Source of the DNA: Bacteroidales bacterium
Lineage (GTDB): Bacteria; Bacteroidota; Bacteroidia; Bacteroidales; P3
Direction of reading: 5' to 3'
DNA length: 62,284 nucleotides
NCBI GenBank assembly: GCA_017451385.1
Contig: JAFSPS010000021.1
Location: 1 to 62,284, forward strand
Under the pieces are notes generated by a model that saw nothing but the letters and a program-made list of their open reading frames with translations, ran no database searches and was not told where the DNA came from. Positions 20,160-30,551 of the stretch are shown piece after piece. The translations under genes were made by a program, and so were the position numbers. Numbering within the stretch: the first letter of the stretch is position 1; the number at the start of each line of letters is the position of its first letter.

Positions 20160-22712
20160 TTATTGATTAGTATCTGTTGTGGTCTGATTATTGTTTTCTG
20201 TTGTGGCATTAGTGGTGTTCTCTTCCCCACTCTCCCCTATTTGCTCGTTGTTTTCATCATCGTCATCGGATGCAGGAACAGGAGTTATGGAGGCTATGTA
20301 GTCTTTGCCGCGCAGGTTTATGAGTTTGACACCTTGCGTGTTGCGTCCCATCACGCGCAGGTCGGCGACTTTTAGTCGAATGGTGATGCCAGAGCGGTTG
20401 ATAATCATCAGGTCGTTCTCGTCATTTACCATAGCTATGGCGGAGAGGAGACCGGTTTTATCGGTTATTTGGAGTGTCTTAACGCCCTTGCCGCCACGGT
20501 GTGTTGTGCGGTAGCCTTCGAGGTCTGAGCGTTTGCCATAGCCATTGTCAGAGACAACGAGGACCTCATCCGTGCTGTTGTTGTTGACGCAGAGCATGCC
20601 AATCACTTCGTCGTCGTCGCCTTCGAGTGTAATGCCTTTCACACCACTTGCGCCGCGCCCCAGTGAGCGGAATTCGTCTTCGTAGCAGCGCATCAGCTTG
20701 CCTTTGCGTGTGGCAATGAGCATTTGGCTGTTGCCATCCGTAAGTCGGGCAGTGAGCAGTTCGTCGCCTTCGCGTATGCCTACGGCAATGATGCCGTTGG
20801 TGCGAGGACGAGAGTAGGCTTCGAGTGTTGTCTTTTTGATTATGCCATTCTTAGTGCACATAACGATGTAGTGGTTGCCCACATATTCGGAATCGCTTAG
20901 AGTGCTGACATTGACGTATGCTTTGATTTTGTCGTTGGGGTCGATGTTAATCATGTTGAGTACGGGGCGGCCTTTGGAGTTCTTTTCACCTTCGGGCACT
21001 TCGAAGGCGCGCATCCAGTAGCAACGTCCCATCTCGGTGAAGAGAAGCAGGTAGTTATGATTTGTGGCCATGAAGATATGCTCGACGAAGTCTTCGCTCC
21101 GTACAGATGACCCTTTAGCACCTACGCCGCCACGGCTTTGTGTGCGGTATTCGTCGAGGCGGGTACGTTTGATGTAGCCTTTATGGGATATGGTGATGAC
21201 CACCTCGTCATCGGGGATAGTGTCTTCAACACGGAAGTTGGCGGCCTCGTATTTGATTTGGGTACGACGTTCGTCACCGTATTTTTCACGTATCTCAATA
21301 AGCTCGTCCTTAATGACTTGCATCAGAACGTCGTGGTTGGAGAGAATCTGTTTGCAACGTTCGATGAATGCTATCTTGGTGTTATATTCTTCTTGCAGCG
21401 TTTGGCGTTCAAGGCCAGCCAGTTGGCGAAGGCGCATATCAACGATGGCTGTAGCTTGTTCTTCACTGAACTGCCAGCGAGCCATGAGTGTTTGGCGAGC
21501 TTCTTCACCAGATTTTGATTTTTTAATCATATCGATGATTTCATCGATGATGTCGATAGCTTTGAGCAGACCTTCGAGGATGTGAGCGCGTTTTGCCGCT
21601 TCGTCCATCTCGTACTTAGTACGACGGGTAACGACATCTTCGCGGTGTTCGACGAAGTATTTTATCAGGTCGCGTAGATTGAGTAGTTGCGGACGACCAT
21701 GCACAAGAGCAATGTTGTTGACGGCAAAAGAGGACTGTAGCTCAGAAAGCTGGAACAATTTGTTGAGCACCACGTTGGGCATGGCATCGTTGCGTAGCTG
21801 ATATACTACGCGTGTTCCCTCCTTGTCGGACTCGTCGCGGATGTCGCTGATGCCAGTTATCTTACCTTCTTTGACCAGCTCGGCCTGCCGTTTAATCATT
21901 TCCGACTTGTTGACACCGTAGGGAATGGAATGAGCAATGATAATGTTTCGGTCGTGGCTGTCGGTCTCAATGCTTGTCTCGGCACGCAGGACAATACTTC
22001 CGCGTCCGGTGGTGAATGCGTTGCGCACGCCGTTGTAGCCGTAGATGATGCCACCGTCAGGGAAGTCGGGGGCGGTAATGTATTTCATCAGCTCTTCGAT
22101 GCTGATGTCGGTATTGTCGATATAGGCGAGACAACCGTTAATACACTCCGTGAGGTTGTGGGTCGGCATATTGGTAGCCATACCCACGGCGATGCCGTTG
22201 GAGCCGTTGACCAGCAAGTTGGGTATGCGCGCCGGCAGAACGGTGGGTTCGTTGCGTTCGTTGTCGTAGGTGGGCATCATATCAACGGTGTTTTTATTGA
22301 TGTCAGCCATCATCTCGTTGGATATTTTCTGCATACGCACCTCTGTGTAACGCATAGCGGCAGGGCTGTCGCCGTCCACCGAGCCGAAATTTCCCTGTCC
22401 GTCAACAAGTGGGTAGCGCATATTCCATGGCTGCGCGAGACGGACGAGAGCACCATAGACCGAAGAGTCTCCATGAGGGTGGTATTTGCCGAGGACTTCA
22501 CCGACGACACTGGCAGACTTTTTGTAGGGAACGTTGTAGAACAGCTTCATGTCGTTCATGGCGAACAATATACGACGATGGACGGGTTTAAAGCCATCGC
22601 GTACATCGGGGAGGGCACGGGCGACGATGACAGACATCGCATAGTCGATATAGGCCGTCTTCATGGTAGTTTCGATGTCAACCCGCGTGATTTTTTCGTT
22701 GTCGGAAACCAT
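20160..22712 (-). CDS. gyrA: DNA gyrase subunit A
   Basis: 850 residues. The breakage-rejoining subunit that, with GyrB, introduces negative supercoils. Catalytic Tyr122 lies in [10 protein letters not shown]. The quinolone-determining region reads [14 protein letters not shown], so Ser83 (E. coli numbering, which coincides here) is present, but position 87 is Gly rather than the enterobacterial Asp. The C-terminal pinwheel domain has the expected blade repeats and a GyrA-box-like HRGGKGVK, which separates it from the ParC paralogue in this window. The C-terminus ends in an acidic/Asn-Thr-rich tail. Divergent from clpC across a 254-bp gap. Confidence 0.98.
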   Translation of the reverse strand: MVSDNEKITRVDIETTMKTAYIDYAMSVIVARALPDVRDGFKPVHRRILFAMNDMKLFYNVPYKKSASVVGEVLGKYHPHGDSSVYGALVRLAQPWNMRYPLVDGQGNFGSVDGDSPAAMRYTEVRMQKISNEMMADINKNTVDMMPTYDNERNEPTVLPARIPNLLVNGSNGIAVGMATNMPTHNLTECINGCLAYIDNTDISIEELMKYITAPDFPDGGIIYGYNGVRNAFTTGRGSIVLRAETSIETDSHDRNIIIAHSIPYGVNKSEMIKRQAELVKEGKITGISDIRDESDKEGTRVVYQLRNDAMPNVVLNKLFQLSELQSSFAVNNIALVHGRPQLLNLRDLIKYFVEHREDVVTRRTKYEMDEAAKRAHILEGLLKAIDIIDEIIDMIKKSKSGEEARQTLMARWQFSEEQATAIVDMRLRQLAGLERQTLQEEYNTKIAFIERCKQILSNHDVLMQVIKDELIEIREKYGDERRTQIKYEAANFRVEDTIPDDEVVITISHKGYIKRTRLDEYRTQSRGGVGAKGSSVRSEDFVEHIFMATNHNYLLLFTEMGRCYWMRAFEVPEGEKNSKGRPVLNMINIDPNDKIKAYVNVSTLSDSEYVGNHYIVMCTKNGIIKKTTLEAYSRPRTNGIIAVGIREGDELLTARLTDGNSQMLIATRKGKLMRCYEDEFRSLGRGASGVKGITLEGDDDEVIGMLCVNNNSTDEVLVVSDNGYGKRSDLEGYRTTHRGGKGVKTLQITDKTGLLSAIAMVNDENDLMIINRSGITIRLKVADLRVMGRNTQGVKLINLRGKDYIASITPVPASDDDDENNEQIGESGEENTTNATTENNNQTTTDTNQ

Positions 22713-22795
22713 TTGTTATATTATTGTATTCTATAATTATTTACAACAATTTATTCTTGTGGCTTGCATGTGCAGAACCGCAAAAAATAGAAATA

Positions 22796-22803
22796 CAAAA
22801 GTA
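22796..22803 (-). promoter_or_regulatory. Bacteroides-type -7 element upstream of gyrA
   Basis: TACTTTTG on the minus strand matches TAnnTTTG and would give a leader of ~75 nt. No convincing -33 element at ideal spacing was found. Confidence 0.4.
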
Positions 22804-22910
22804 CAAAAAAATATTCGATTGGGAAAGCATATAAACCGCTTGTTTTGTCGTTTTTTATCAACAATTAAGGCATTAACAAAGATGTGTTGAAAAGAATGGT
22901 CTGCATAGTC

Positions 22911-22939
22911 TTTGAGAATAGATGTTTTTAGTAATTTTG
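22911..22939 (+). promoter_or_regulatory. Bacteroides-type promoter upstream of clpC
   Basis: TTTG (22911-22914) and TAATTTTG (22932-22939) with 17 nt between them; the predicted start lies ~20 nt before ATG 22967. Spacing is slightly shorter than typical. Confidence 0.5.
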
Positions 22940-22966
22940 CATATCTAATCATACATCACATACTTT

Positions 22967-25567
22967 ATGGAAGCTAAGTACAGTAATCACCTTAAGGAAG
23001 TGCTCGTGACAAGTCGCGACGAGGCTTTGCGGCTTAAGAATGGAGCTATCGGAGTAGAGCATTTTTTCCTTGCCCTCGTCCGCTCTACAGAGTGCAAAGG
23101 GCACCAATTGCTTGAGGAGATAGGTGTCAACATGAATGACATCAAGATACGGTTGGAGAATATGTACAGCAAATCGTCGAGCGATATTGTTTACAGTGAG
23201 GAGAGTGAGATACCGATTTTGCGTCAGGCGCATCAGATTTTGCGTATGGGCTATCTTGAGGCTATCAATCTGCGTGACAAGATAGAGCGTACGGAGCACC
23301 TCGTGTTGGCCATCCTCAAGGAGGGAGAGAACACGCCGGCGCAATTGCTTAAGGCTGCAGGCGTAACTTACGACGACTTCAAGAAGCTTGTGATAGACTC
23401 GTCAGATACGGTGGTTAATCCGGCTGACGATGACGTGCCAGACTTTACGCAGCAGACAAGTGATGACGATAACGATGATTCGCCCTACCCCGACCCTGCA
23501 GAGCGACCGTCGATGCCGTCGCATAAGAGCGACAGCAAGACTCCTGCGCTTGACAATTTCGGTAACGACTTGACGAAGGCAGCATCCGAAGGCAAGTTGG
23601 ACCCTGTTGTTGGACGCGCTCACGAGTTGGAACGCATAGCCCAAATATTGAGTCGTCGCAAGAAGAACAATCCAATCCTTATCGGAGAACCCGGCGTTGG
23701 CAAAAGCGCTATAGCCGAGGGGTTGGCGTTGCGCATTGTTGAAGGACGGGTGCCGCGCACGCTGTACAACAAACGCGTTATAGCTCTGGACCTTGCTTCG
23801 CTGGTGGCAGGGACAAAATACAGAGGACAGTTTGAGGAGCGCATGAAGGCTATCTTGAAGGAGTTGGAAAACAATCCCGATATTATTCTGTTTATTGACG
23901 AGATTCACACCATTGTCGGTGCTGGCAGTGCCAGCGGGTCGCTTGACGCATCCAATATGTTCAAACCTGCTTTGGCACGCGGTCAGGTGCAGTGCATAGG
24001 CACTACAACGCTCGATGAATATCGACAATATATAGAAAAGGATGGGGCTCTGGAACGTCGTTTTCAAAAGGTGCTGGTAGAGGCCACTACGCCGGAGGAG
24101 ACACTTACCATCCTACAGAATATCAAGAGTAAGTATGAGGACCATCATCTTGTAACCTATACCAATGAGGCGTTGAAGGCATGTATAGCATTGTCTGAAA
24201 GATATATCAGCGACCGACTTTTGCCAGACAAGGCTATCGATGTGTTGGATGAGGCTGGCTCACGCGTGCGTATCTCTAACGTGGAGATACCACAGGAGAT
24301 TATAACAATAGAGAACGAGTTGCAGAAGGTTGTCGGGCTTAAGAAGGAGGCATTGAGAGAGAAGCGTTATAATGAGGCTGCCATCTATCGCGACCAATCG
24401 CGCGATTTGGAGGGAAAACTTGCCGACATGAAAAAGCAGTGGCAGGAGGATGAGAAGAAAAACCGTGTCAAGGTTACGGAGCAGGACATTGCTGAGGTGG
24501 TTGCCATGATGACGGGGGTTCCCATCCAGCGTATTGCGGAGAATGAGAGCCAGCGACTGCTAAAGATGGAAGAGGAGTTGCAGGGTTCTGTCGTTGGGCA
24601 GGATGAAGCCATACGGCAGATAGCAAAAGCCATCAGGCGAAACCGTGCGGGTCTCAAGGACCCCAATCGTCCTATTGGCTCTTTCTTGTTCCTTGGCCCT
24701 ACGGGTGTTGGCAAGACGTATCTGACTAAAATCCTGTCTCGTTATCTCTTCGACAACGAGGCAGCCATGGTGCGTATAGATATGAGTGAGTATATGGAGA
24801 AGTTTGCCGTCAGTCGTCTCATTGGAGCACCTCCGGGCTATGTGGGCTACGAGGAGGGCGGCCAGCTCACAGAGCGTGTGCGTCGCAAGCCTTACAGCAT
24901 CATCTTGCTCGATGAGATAGAAAAGGCGCATCCCGATGTGTTCAATGTCTTGTTGCAGGTGCTTGATGATGGTCAGCTGACAGATGGCATGGGACGCAAG
25001 GTAGATTTCAAGAATACCATTATCATCATGACTTCAAATATCGGAAGTCGGCAGTTGAAAGATTTTGGCACCGGCGTGGGCTTTAGCACCCATGCTCGCG
25101 AAGCGGAGAAGCAGAAACTGCAACGCGATGTGATTGAGAAGTCGTTGAAAAAGACCTTCTCGCCCGAATTTCTAAACCGCATAGATGATATAGTTTATTT
25201 CAATTCGCTGACGCGAGAGGACATCCATAAGATTATTGATATTGAGTTGCGTGGTCTCTTCAAGCGTATCAAGGAGATGGGCTATGGCGTGGAGCTTGAT
25301 GAGAAGGCTAAGGATTTTATCCTTGCCAAAGGCTGGGACGAACAGTATGGAGCCCGCCCGCTGCGCAGGGCAATACAACGTTACGTTGAGGATGATTTGG
25401 CTGATGAGATTATTAAAGCCGTCATCCTGCCAGGCGACACTATAAAAATCAGCACGAGCGGTGACGGAGACGATGCCGCTATCACATTTGACATTGAAAA
25501 AGGTGAGACCTCACTGCAACTTGAACGCGCCACGGAGGAAAACCTTACAGTGAATAAGGATGAGTAG
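22967..25567 (+). CDS. clpC: AAA+ unfoldase ClpC (ATP-dependent Clp protease ATP-binding subunit)
   Basis: 866 residues. Unfolds proteins and feeds them to ClpP. Order: a two-repeat Clp N-domain (1-145), a linker rich in Asp/Ser/Pro (~150-195), AAA1 with Walker A GEPGVGKS (240-247), a short middle domain with a UVR-like coiled-coil segment (KRYNEAAIYRDQSRDLEGKL), then AAA2 with Walker A GPTGVGKT (~577-584). A VGF tripeptide (TGVGFST) in the expected position is the ClpP-docking loop, which separates ClpC from the disaggregase ClpB; the short middle domain agrees. Single-gene transcript ending at the hairpin 25612-25644. Confidence 0.95.
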   Translation: MEAKYSNHLKEVLVTSRDEALRLKNGAIGVEHFFLALVRSTECKGHQLLEEIGVNMNDIKIRLENMYSKSSSDIVYSEESEIPILRQAHQILRMGYLEAINLRDKIERTEHLVLAILKEGENTPAQLLKAAGVTYDDFKKLVIDSSDTVVNPADDDVPDFTQQTSDDDNDDSPYPDPAERPSMPSHKSDSKTPALDNFGNDLTKAASEGKLDPVVGRAHELERIAQILSRRKKNNPILIGEPGVGKSAIAEGLALRIVEGRVPRTLYNKRVIALDLASLVAGTKYRGQFEERMKAILKELENNPDIILFIDEIHTIVGAGSASGSLDASNMFKPALARGQVQCIGTTTLDEYRQYIEKDGALERRFQKVLVEATTPEETLTILQNIKSKYEDHHLVTYTNEALKACIALSERYISDRLLPDKAIDVLDEAGSRVRISNVEIPQEIITIENELQKVVGLKKEALREKRYNEAAIYRDQSRDLEGKLADMKKQWQEDEKKNRVKVTEQDIAEVVAMMTGVPIQRIAENESQRLLKMEEELQGSVVGQDEAIRQIAKAIRRNRAGLKDPNRPIGSFLFLGPTGVGKTYLTKILSRYLFDNEAAMVRIDMSEYMEKFAVSRLIGAPPGYVGYEEGGQLTERVRRKPYSIILLDEIEKAHPDVFNVLLQVLDDGQLTDGMGRKVDFKNTIIIMTSNIGSRQLKDFGTGVGFSTHAREAEKQKLQRDVIEKSLKKTFSPEFLNRIDDIVYFNSLTREDIHKIIDIELRGLFKRIKEMGYGVELDEKAKDFILAKGWDEQYGARPLRRAIQRYVEDDLADEIIKAVILPGDTIKISTSGDGDDAAITFDIEKGETSLQLERATEENLTVNKDE

Positions 25568-25611
25568 TTTCTGCTCTATCAGTTCTTCCCTACTCTTTGG
25601 ATTATTAATGG

Positions 25612-25644
25612 AACAGGGTGTCAAGCAAATGCTGACACCCTGTT
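25612..25644. terminator. Hairpin between convergent clpC and WecA-like genes
   Basis: A perfect 12-bp stem, AACAGGGTGTCA with TGACACCCTGTT, around a 9-nt loop, placed between two convergent genes. There is no long T-run on either side, so termination is inferred from position and stem strength. Confidence 0.65.
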
Positions 25645-25697
25645 ATGTTAATGAGATATAACCGCTGTTAGCGTGCTGAATGCAACTTATTTAATGG

Positions 25698-26909
25698 TTA
25701 TTTCTTTTTTTCCTTTTTAGTGTTTGCAGTACCACCGAGTTCCACAAAGGGGTATTCCTTATGGTCAATGATACACTGAAGGCGATAGTAGATGTAATGG
25801 ATGCGGCGGCGCCACATACGGGCATGCAGCACGCTTCGAGCATAGGTGCGTGATATTTTATTCCGTTGGTGGTCATAGTAGAGGTAGATGCCCCAGACAA
25901 GCATAGCCGATACACCCCCCATGACTATGGTCATGATAGTTACATCTTTAATGAAGAATGCAAGGACAAACCATATCGCCAAAAGAACGGTTGTGATGAT
26001 AAGAATGATGCTGGTAACCACAACATGAGGATAACCCATGGCGATGAACAAGTGGTGGAGGTGAGTCTTGTCGGGCAAGAAAGGAGAATGACCGCGCAAC
26101 ATACGGGCAACCATGACGCGTATGGTGTCGAACACTGGCACAGCATAGATGGTCAGCATGAGGCTGATGCTATAGAGGTCGGTGTTATAAATGATAGGTT
26201 GGTCGATGATACGGCAGGTGAACAGATATGCCAATGTGCCCAGTACGAGCGAGCCGGAATCGCCGATGAACATTTTGTATTTGCGGCTGAAGACATTGTA
26301 GGTGAAGAACGGAATCAGCGCTCCGACAAAAGAGAAAGCAAGAATGCTGTAGATAATATCACCGTGGAGAATGAAATTGACACCGATAACGGAGCCGGAG
26401 AGGATGCCAAGTCCCGAAGAGAGTCCGTCAACGCCATCAATGAGGTTCATGGCATTAATGAGACCTACACCGGCGAGGATTGAAAGAATCAGACTTGGAG
26501 CCATAGGTATGTTGTTGATACCCAATATGCCGTCGAGGTCGTCGAGTCGAAAACCAAGATACCAAAGAAAGAAAATGACGACAATCTGAAAGGCAAATTT
26601 TGTAACGAAAGAGATGCCTATCATATCATCGAAAAGACCAACAAAGAAAATAAAAAATAAGCAGAGCAGAGGGACATATAGCTCAGAAGTGTCGATAAAG
26701 AGATTAGAAATTAGCAACATTGCTGTAGCGGCGGCAAAAACGCTGATACCACCGATGACAGGGATAGGTCTATTCTGTAGTTTGCGAGCATTGGGATGGT
26801 CCAGAATACGTTTGCTGAAAGCCAATTTGACGAGTGGAGGATTCATGTAAGCTGCCAGCAGAGCTGCCATACAAAGGCATAAGAGAATAAGTAATAGGCT
26901 TTTATCCAT
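25698..26909 (-). CDS. Polyprenyl-phosphate sugar-1-phosphate transferase (WecA/MraY superfamily)
   Basis: 403 residues with about ten membrane helices in the first ~330. Transfers a sugar-1-phosphate from a UDP-sugar to undecaprenyl phosphate at the inner membrane, the first step of making lipid-linked glycans (O-antigen, capsule or similar). The acidic motifs are visible: FVGLFDDMIG (magnesium-binding DD), NAMNLIDGVDGLSSG and FIGDSGSLVLGTLA, plus the HLHH-type loop DKTHLHHLF. The ~70-residue basic cytoplasmic tail is longer than in typical WecA. Preceded by its own -7 element and a short upstream ORF with a G-tract. Confidence 0.9.
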   Translation of the reverse strand: MDKSLLLILLCLCMAALLAAYMNPPLVKLAFSKRILDHPNARKLQNRPIPVIGGISVFAAATAMLLISNLFIDTSELYVPLLCLFFIFFVGLFDDMIGISFVTKFAFQIVVIFFLWYLGFRLDDLDGILGINNIPMAPSLILSILAGVGLINAMNLIDGVDGLSSGLGILSGSVIGVNFILHGDIIYSILAFSFVGALIPFFTYNVFSRKYKMFIGDSGSLVLGTLAYLFTCRIIDQPIIYNTDLYSISLMLTIYAVPVFDTIRVMVARMLRGHSPFLPDKTHLHHLFIAMGYPHVVVTSIILIITTVLLAIWFVLAFFIKDVTIMTIVMGGVSAMLVWGIYLYYDHQRNKISRTYARSVLHARMWRRRIHYIYYRLQCIIDHKEYPFVELGGTANTKKEKKK

Positions 26910-26933
26910 AATATTATATTTTTCAAGATAATA

Positions 26934-26972
26934 TCATAACTTATTGCATATCAAACAATTACCCCCCCCCAT
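26934..26972 (-). other. Short upstream ORF containing a G9 homopolymer
   Basis: The minus strand reads ATG then eight further G before TAATTG; the frame encodes MGGGNCLICNKL and stops 24 nt before the transferase start. Gain or loss of one G changes both length and end of this ORF. Whether it is translated is unknown. Confidence 0.3.
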
Positions 26973-27004
26973 TAAGAAGAGCGTTATAAGATAGTTAAAC
27001 AATG

Positions 27005-27012
27005 CAAATATA
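27005..27012 (-). promoter_or_regulatory. Bacteroides-type -7 element upstream of the WecA-like gene
   Basis: TATATTTG on the minus strand, in a very A/T-rich stretch, matches TAnnTTTG and would give a ~90-nt leader that includes the G9 tract. No clear -33 TTTG. Confidence 0.4.
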
Positions 27013-27151
27013 TATAAAACTTTGTAAATATTGTTAGTATATTTTTTAGGAAATGAGGATAGCGACACTGTTAAGTAATTAGTGTGTGTGTCTTTTGCCT
27101 CTATCGGTTATATAATATCTGTTAGTATCAAATAGTTGAATATATTTTTTT

Positions 27152-28708
27152 TTATTTTGACTCGTGATAGTTTTTGTCGTTGTTTACGTTCCAGATGTTG
27201 CTCTTGTCCTTCTGTCCGCTGACGATGTTGTCCACAGCTTCCATAGCGGTGAGCATTGAATGGTCCATATTGTTATAGCGGTGTTGTCCGTTGCGACCAA
27301 TGCAATAGAGGTTGTCGAACTTGTCGAGGAAAAGTCGAACAGCGTCAATCTCGTTGTATGTGCCGAAATAGGCTGGATAGGCTTTTTTAATTTTAACTTG
27401 TGTGGCGTCCAGTACGTCGCCAGCCTCAACAACATCGATTTTTACGAGTTCGTCAATAGCCATCTTGATGAAGTCTTTTTCCGGCATAGCCCAAAGGTTG
27501 TCACCCTCGTTGCAGAAATACTCCATACCGATAAACATAGTACCCTGATAGTCGTTGACCATATATGGAGACCAGTTGTTAAAGATTTGCAGACGCCCCA
27601 CTTTGACATCACGTTCTTGGACATAAATCCAAGTGTCAGGCACGCGATGGTCGTAGGTTACCATCTTTGTCTCATTGCGTATCTTCAGTTTCTTGACGAG
27701 AAGCCCCACGGTGATGAAGTCGCGGTAAGGCAGCTGGGTGGCGATGCGATGAACATCGTTAGGCACCTCCACGCCATGCAGGCCGCGCACGAGGTCGGCA
27801 AGAGGCATGCTTGAGAAAAGCAAGTCGCACGGAATGGAGGACTCTTCCCCACCCTTGTTAACGACTACGGAGACGACTTTGTCGTTCTCGATGTTGATTC
27901 CAACCACTTCGGTCTGCATCATTATCTCGCCACCCAATTTTTTTACGCGTTCGGCAGCCAGTGTCCACAGTTGGCCGGGGCCGTATTTAGGATAGATATA
28001 CTGTTCTATCAGAGAGGTCTCGACATTTTTTTGACCTATAGCTTTCTTGCGGAAAGGGCGTGAGATAATGTCCTTGATGAGAGCGGTTATAGAAAGTCCC
28101 TTGACGCGCTGGGCACCCCAGTCGGCACCTATCTTGCTTGGGTGAACGCCCCAAACCTTTTCGGTATAGTCCTCGAAGAACATCTCGTAGAGGGGGCGAC
28201 CGAAACGGTTGATATAGAAGTTCTCCAGCGAGTCCTCTGGCAACTTGTGAAGCGTAGCCATAAAGTAGCCCCATACGGCGCGGATGGTGTTCTTCAATCC
28301 CATGCCGACAAACGTTGCCATCTTGACGGAGATAGGATAGTCAAAGAAATGGCGAAGGAAGAATATGCGCGAGACGCGTTTGCGCACGAGCATAACAACA
28401 TCTTCTTTTTCTGGGTCTGGGCCGCCCTTTTCGAGTGTCGATTCGCGGCCGAGCAGCTTATCGTCTTTGGATGCTTCGCCCTGCATAGGCATGAGGTCGC
28501 GCCACCAGTCCATCACTTTGTCGTCTTTGGAGAAGAAGCGGTGTCCGCCAATGTCCATGCGGTTGCCTTTGTAGTTGACGGTCTGCGATATGCCGCCAAT
28601 CTGTGCTGTCGCCTCGATGACAACGGGATGGATGTCGGTATTGCGCAGTAGTTCGGTAGCTGCCGTAAGGCCGGCAGGACCGGCACCAATGATTATAGCT
28701 GTTTTCAT
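27152..28708 (-). CDS. FAD-dependent oxidoreductase (amine-oxidase/protoporphyrinogen-oxidase-like fold)
   Basis: 518 residues. The N-terminus carries the dinucleotide motif [13 protein letters not shown] (residues 5-17) and the second FAD-contact motif [25 protein letters not shown]-terminal FAD-binding segment reads [26 protein letters not shown]. This pattern is that of NAD(P)/FAD-dependent oxidoreductases related to UDP-galactopyranose mutase and HemY, often found in surface-glycan loci. Its start overlaps the gtrA stop (ATGA), so the two are translationally coupled, supporting a role in glycan or lipid-sugar metabolism. The substrate cannot be inferred. Confidence 0.85.
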   Translation of the reverse strand: MKTAIIIGAGPAGLTAATELLRNTDIHPVVIEATAQIGGISQTVNYKGNRMDIGGHRFFSKDDKVMDWWRDLMPMQGEASKDDKLLGRESTLEKGGPDPEKEDVVMLVRKRVSRIFFLRHFFDYPISVKMATFVGMGLKNTIRAVWGYFMATLHKLPEDSLENFYINRFGRPLYEMFFEDYTEKVWGVHPSKIGADWGAQRVKGLSITALIKDIISRPFRKKAIGQKNVETSLIEQYIYPKYGPGQLWTLAAERVKKLGGEIMMQTEVVGINIENDKVVSVVVNKGGEESSIPCDLLFSSMPLADLVRGLHGVEVPNDVHRIATQLPYRDFITVGLLVKKLKIRNETKMVTYDHRVPDTWIYVQERDVKVGRLQIFNNWSPYMVNDYQGTMFIGMEYFCNEGDNLWAMPEKDFIKMAIDELVKIDVVEAGDVLDATQVKIKKAYPAYFGTYNEIDAVRLFLDKFDNLYCIGRNGQHRYNNMDHSMLTAMEAVDNIVSGQKDKSNIWNVNNDKNYHESK

Positions 28709-29160
28709 TTCTTGATTTCTTTTTTGGTATTAGAGAATAGGGCTATTTTGCGTGCAAAGAAATTCCAGCAGAAAACCAATACAGTGGAAATTAGCTTTGC
28801 TATTTTATAGTCAATAAGAAGTTTGGCAGTGCAGATATACATTATCAGCTCGTTGAGCCCAAGACCGATGACACCGATGATGGCAAAGATAATGAATTCT
28901 GCCCAACGATTTTTCAGATTATGGGCTGAGAAGACGATGAGGTTGCTAAGCAGGTAATTGACAGTTAGTCCGGCGATGAAGGATATGGCTGCTGACCAGA
29001 GAGGATTGATGCCGAACAACTCTGTCAGAAGAATCATTATTCCGTAGTCCACTACGAACGATACTCCGCCGACGAAGCCGTAGCGTATAAACTGGAAAAA
29101 AGTCTCTTGAGAATGAAGAGTATTATCAATAAGGCTTTTTATAGTAAACTTCTGTGTCAT
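28705..29160 (-). CDS. GtrA-family small membrane protein
   Basis: 151 residues with four predicted membrane helices, beginning [22 protein letters not shown], the typical GtrA start. GtrA-like proteins are thought to help flip or position polyprenyl-linked sugars at the inner membrane. Overlaps the downstream FAD oxidoreductase by four bases and lies 33 bp after hflX. The C-terminal [16 protein letters not shown] segment also fits the family. Confidence 0.88.
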   Translation of the reverse strand: MTQKFTIKSLIDNTLHSQETFFQFIRYGFVGGVSFVVDYGIMILLTELFGINPLWSAAISFIAGLTVNYLLSNLIVFSAHNLKNRWAEFIIFAIIGVIGLGLNELIMYICTAKLLIDYKIAKLISTVLVFCWNFFARKIALFSNTKKEIKK

Positions 29161-29193
29161 AGTATTATGCTATCTTGCGGCTAAATTTATGCT

Positions 29194-30504
29194 TTAATAG
29201 AGAAAATTGTTGTACGGATAGCGTATGGCGTGTATGCGGCTTACCTCGTCATAAAGAATGTCGCGTAGAGCATCGATGTTTTCCTTCTTTGTTGCTGAAA
29301 TAAAAATGCTTTTCTTTTCGCCCAGTTTAGAGAGGTAGGATTGGCGAAGAGTTTCGATGGGCCAGTTGGCTTTTGTGGCGGGAGTGAGGTCGTCTTCTTC
29401 TTTTTCAATGTATGTGTAAGCATCTACCTTATTGAACACCATGATGGTAGGTTTGTCGGCAGCACCAATCTCGGCAAGGGTTTTGTTCACGGCCTCTATT
29501 TGGTTTTCGTGGTCGGGATGCGAGATGTCCACAACGTGCAGCAACAGGTCGGCCTCGCATACTTCGTCGAGGGTAGATTTGAACGACTCAACCAGTCCAT
29601 GCGGCAGCTTGCGGATAAAGCCCACAGTGTCGGTAAGAAGGAATGGCAGGTTGCCAATGACCATCTTGCGCACGGTGGTATCAAGAGTTGCGAAGAGCTT
29701 GTTTTCGGCGAAGACATCGCTTTTGCTCAGCAGGTTCATCAGAGTTGACTTACCCAAATTGGTATAGCCCACCAAAGCCACACGCACCAGCGACTCGCGG
29801 TTTTTGCGTTGTTGTGTTTTTTGTTTCTCAATCGAAGCCAGTCGCTCTTTTAGCAGCGTGATTTTCTCTGTAATGAGGCGTCTGTCGGTTTCAATCTGTG
29901 ATTCTCCGGGGCCGCGCATACCGATGCCTCCGCGCTGTCGTTCGAGATGGGTCCATAGGCGGGTGAGGCGTGGCAGCATATATTGCAGTTGAGCCAGCTC
30001 TACCTGCGTTTTAGCAACGCTAGTGCGTGCTCGTTTTGCGAAGATGTCGAGGATGAGTGTCGTGCGGTCGAGGATGCGGCATTGCAGTTCGCGTTCGAGG
30101 TTGCGCAGCTGCGCGGGAGAGAGTTCGTCGTCAAACACAACAAAGTCAGCCTCCAATGCGTCTTTGTACTCTTTCAGTTCTTCGAGTTTGCCACTGCCTA
30201 TGTAGGTGCGGGTGTCTGGGCATTCCAGTTTTTGTATGACCGTTTTCAGAGCTATGCCGCCGGCGGTTTCTAAAAGGAAAGCCAGCTCTTCCAGACATTC
30301 TTCGGTGCGCTGCATAGTAGTATTGGCAGCACATACTGACACGAGGATAGCCTTTTCCGGCACTATCTCTGTCGAGAAGGTGTTGCGTTCCTGAGGCGTT
30401 GGACGTGTTTTCTTACCCTCGGCGGATGGTTGGTTTTCAGCATCCCATGAGCCGATGTTTTTTTCCCATTTGCCCTTATCGGTCTTCCACGACGACTTCT
30501 TCAC
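29194..30504 (-). CDS. hflX: Ribosome-associated GTPase HflX
   Basis: 436 residues. Splits or rescues stalled ribosomes. The HflX N-terminal domain contains YIGSGKLEELK and VVFDDELSPAQLRNLE, then the RTRLWTHLERQRGGIGMRGPGESQIETDRR linker region, then the G domain: G1 GYTNLGKST (Leu where Ala is common), G3 TDTVGFIRKLPH and G4 NKVD. A charged N-terminal extension of about 45 residues (KKSSWKTDKGKWEK, GKKTRPTPQERN) precedes the conserved core. Lies 47 bp after the glycosyltransferase on the same strand. Confidence 0.96.
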   Translation of the reverse strand: MKKSSWKTDKGKWEKNIGSWDAENQPSAEGKKTRPTPQERNTFSTEIVPEKAILVSVCAANTTMQRTEECLEELAFLLETAGGIALKTVIQKLECPDTRTYIGSGKLEELKEYKDALEADFVVFDDELSPAQLRNLERELQCRILDRTTLILDIFAKRARTSVAKTQVELAQLQYMLPRLTRLWTHLERQRGGIGMRGPGESQIETDRRLITEKITLLKERLASIEKQKTQQRKNRESLVRVALVGYTNLGKSTLMNLLSKSDVFAENKLFATLDTTVRKMVIGNLPFLLTDTVGFIRKLPHGLVESFKSTLDEVCEADLLLHVVDISHPDHENQIEAVNKTLAEIGAADKPTIMVFNKVDAYTYIEKEEDDLTPATKANWPIETLRQSYLSKLGEKKSIFISATKKENIDALRDILYDEVSRIHAIRYPYNNFLY

Positions 30505-30551
30505 AGTGCAGTAGCGATATAGGTTGTTGCGTTGTTATGATGTCTGATGGT

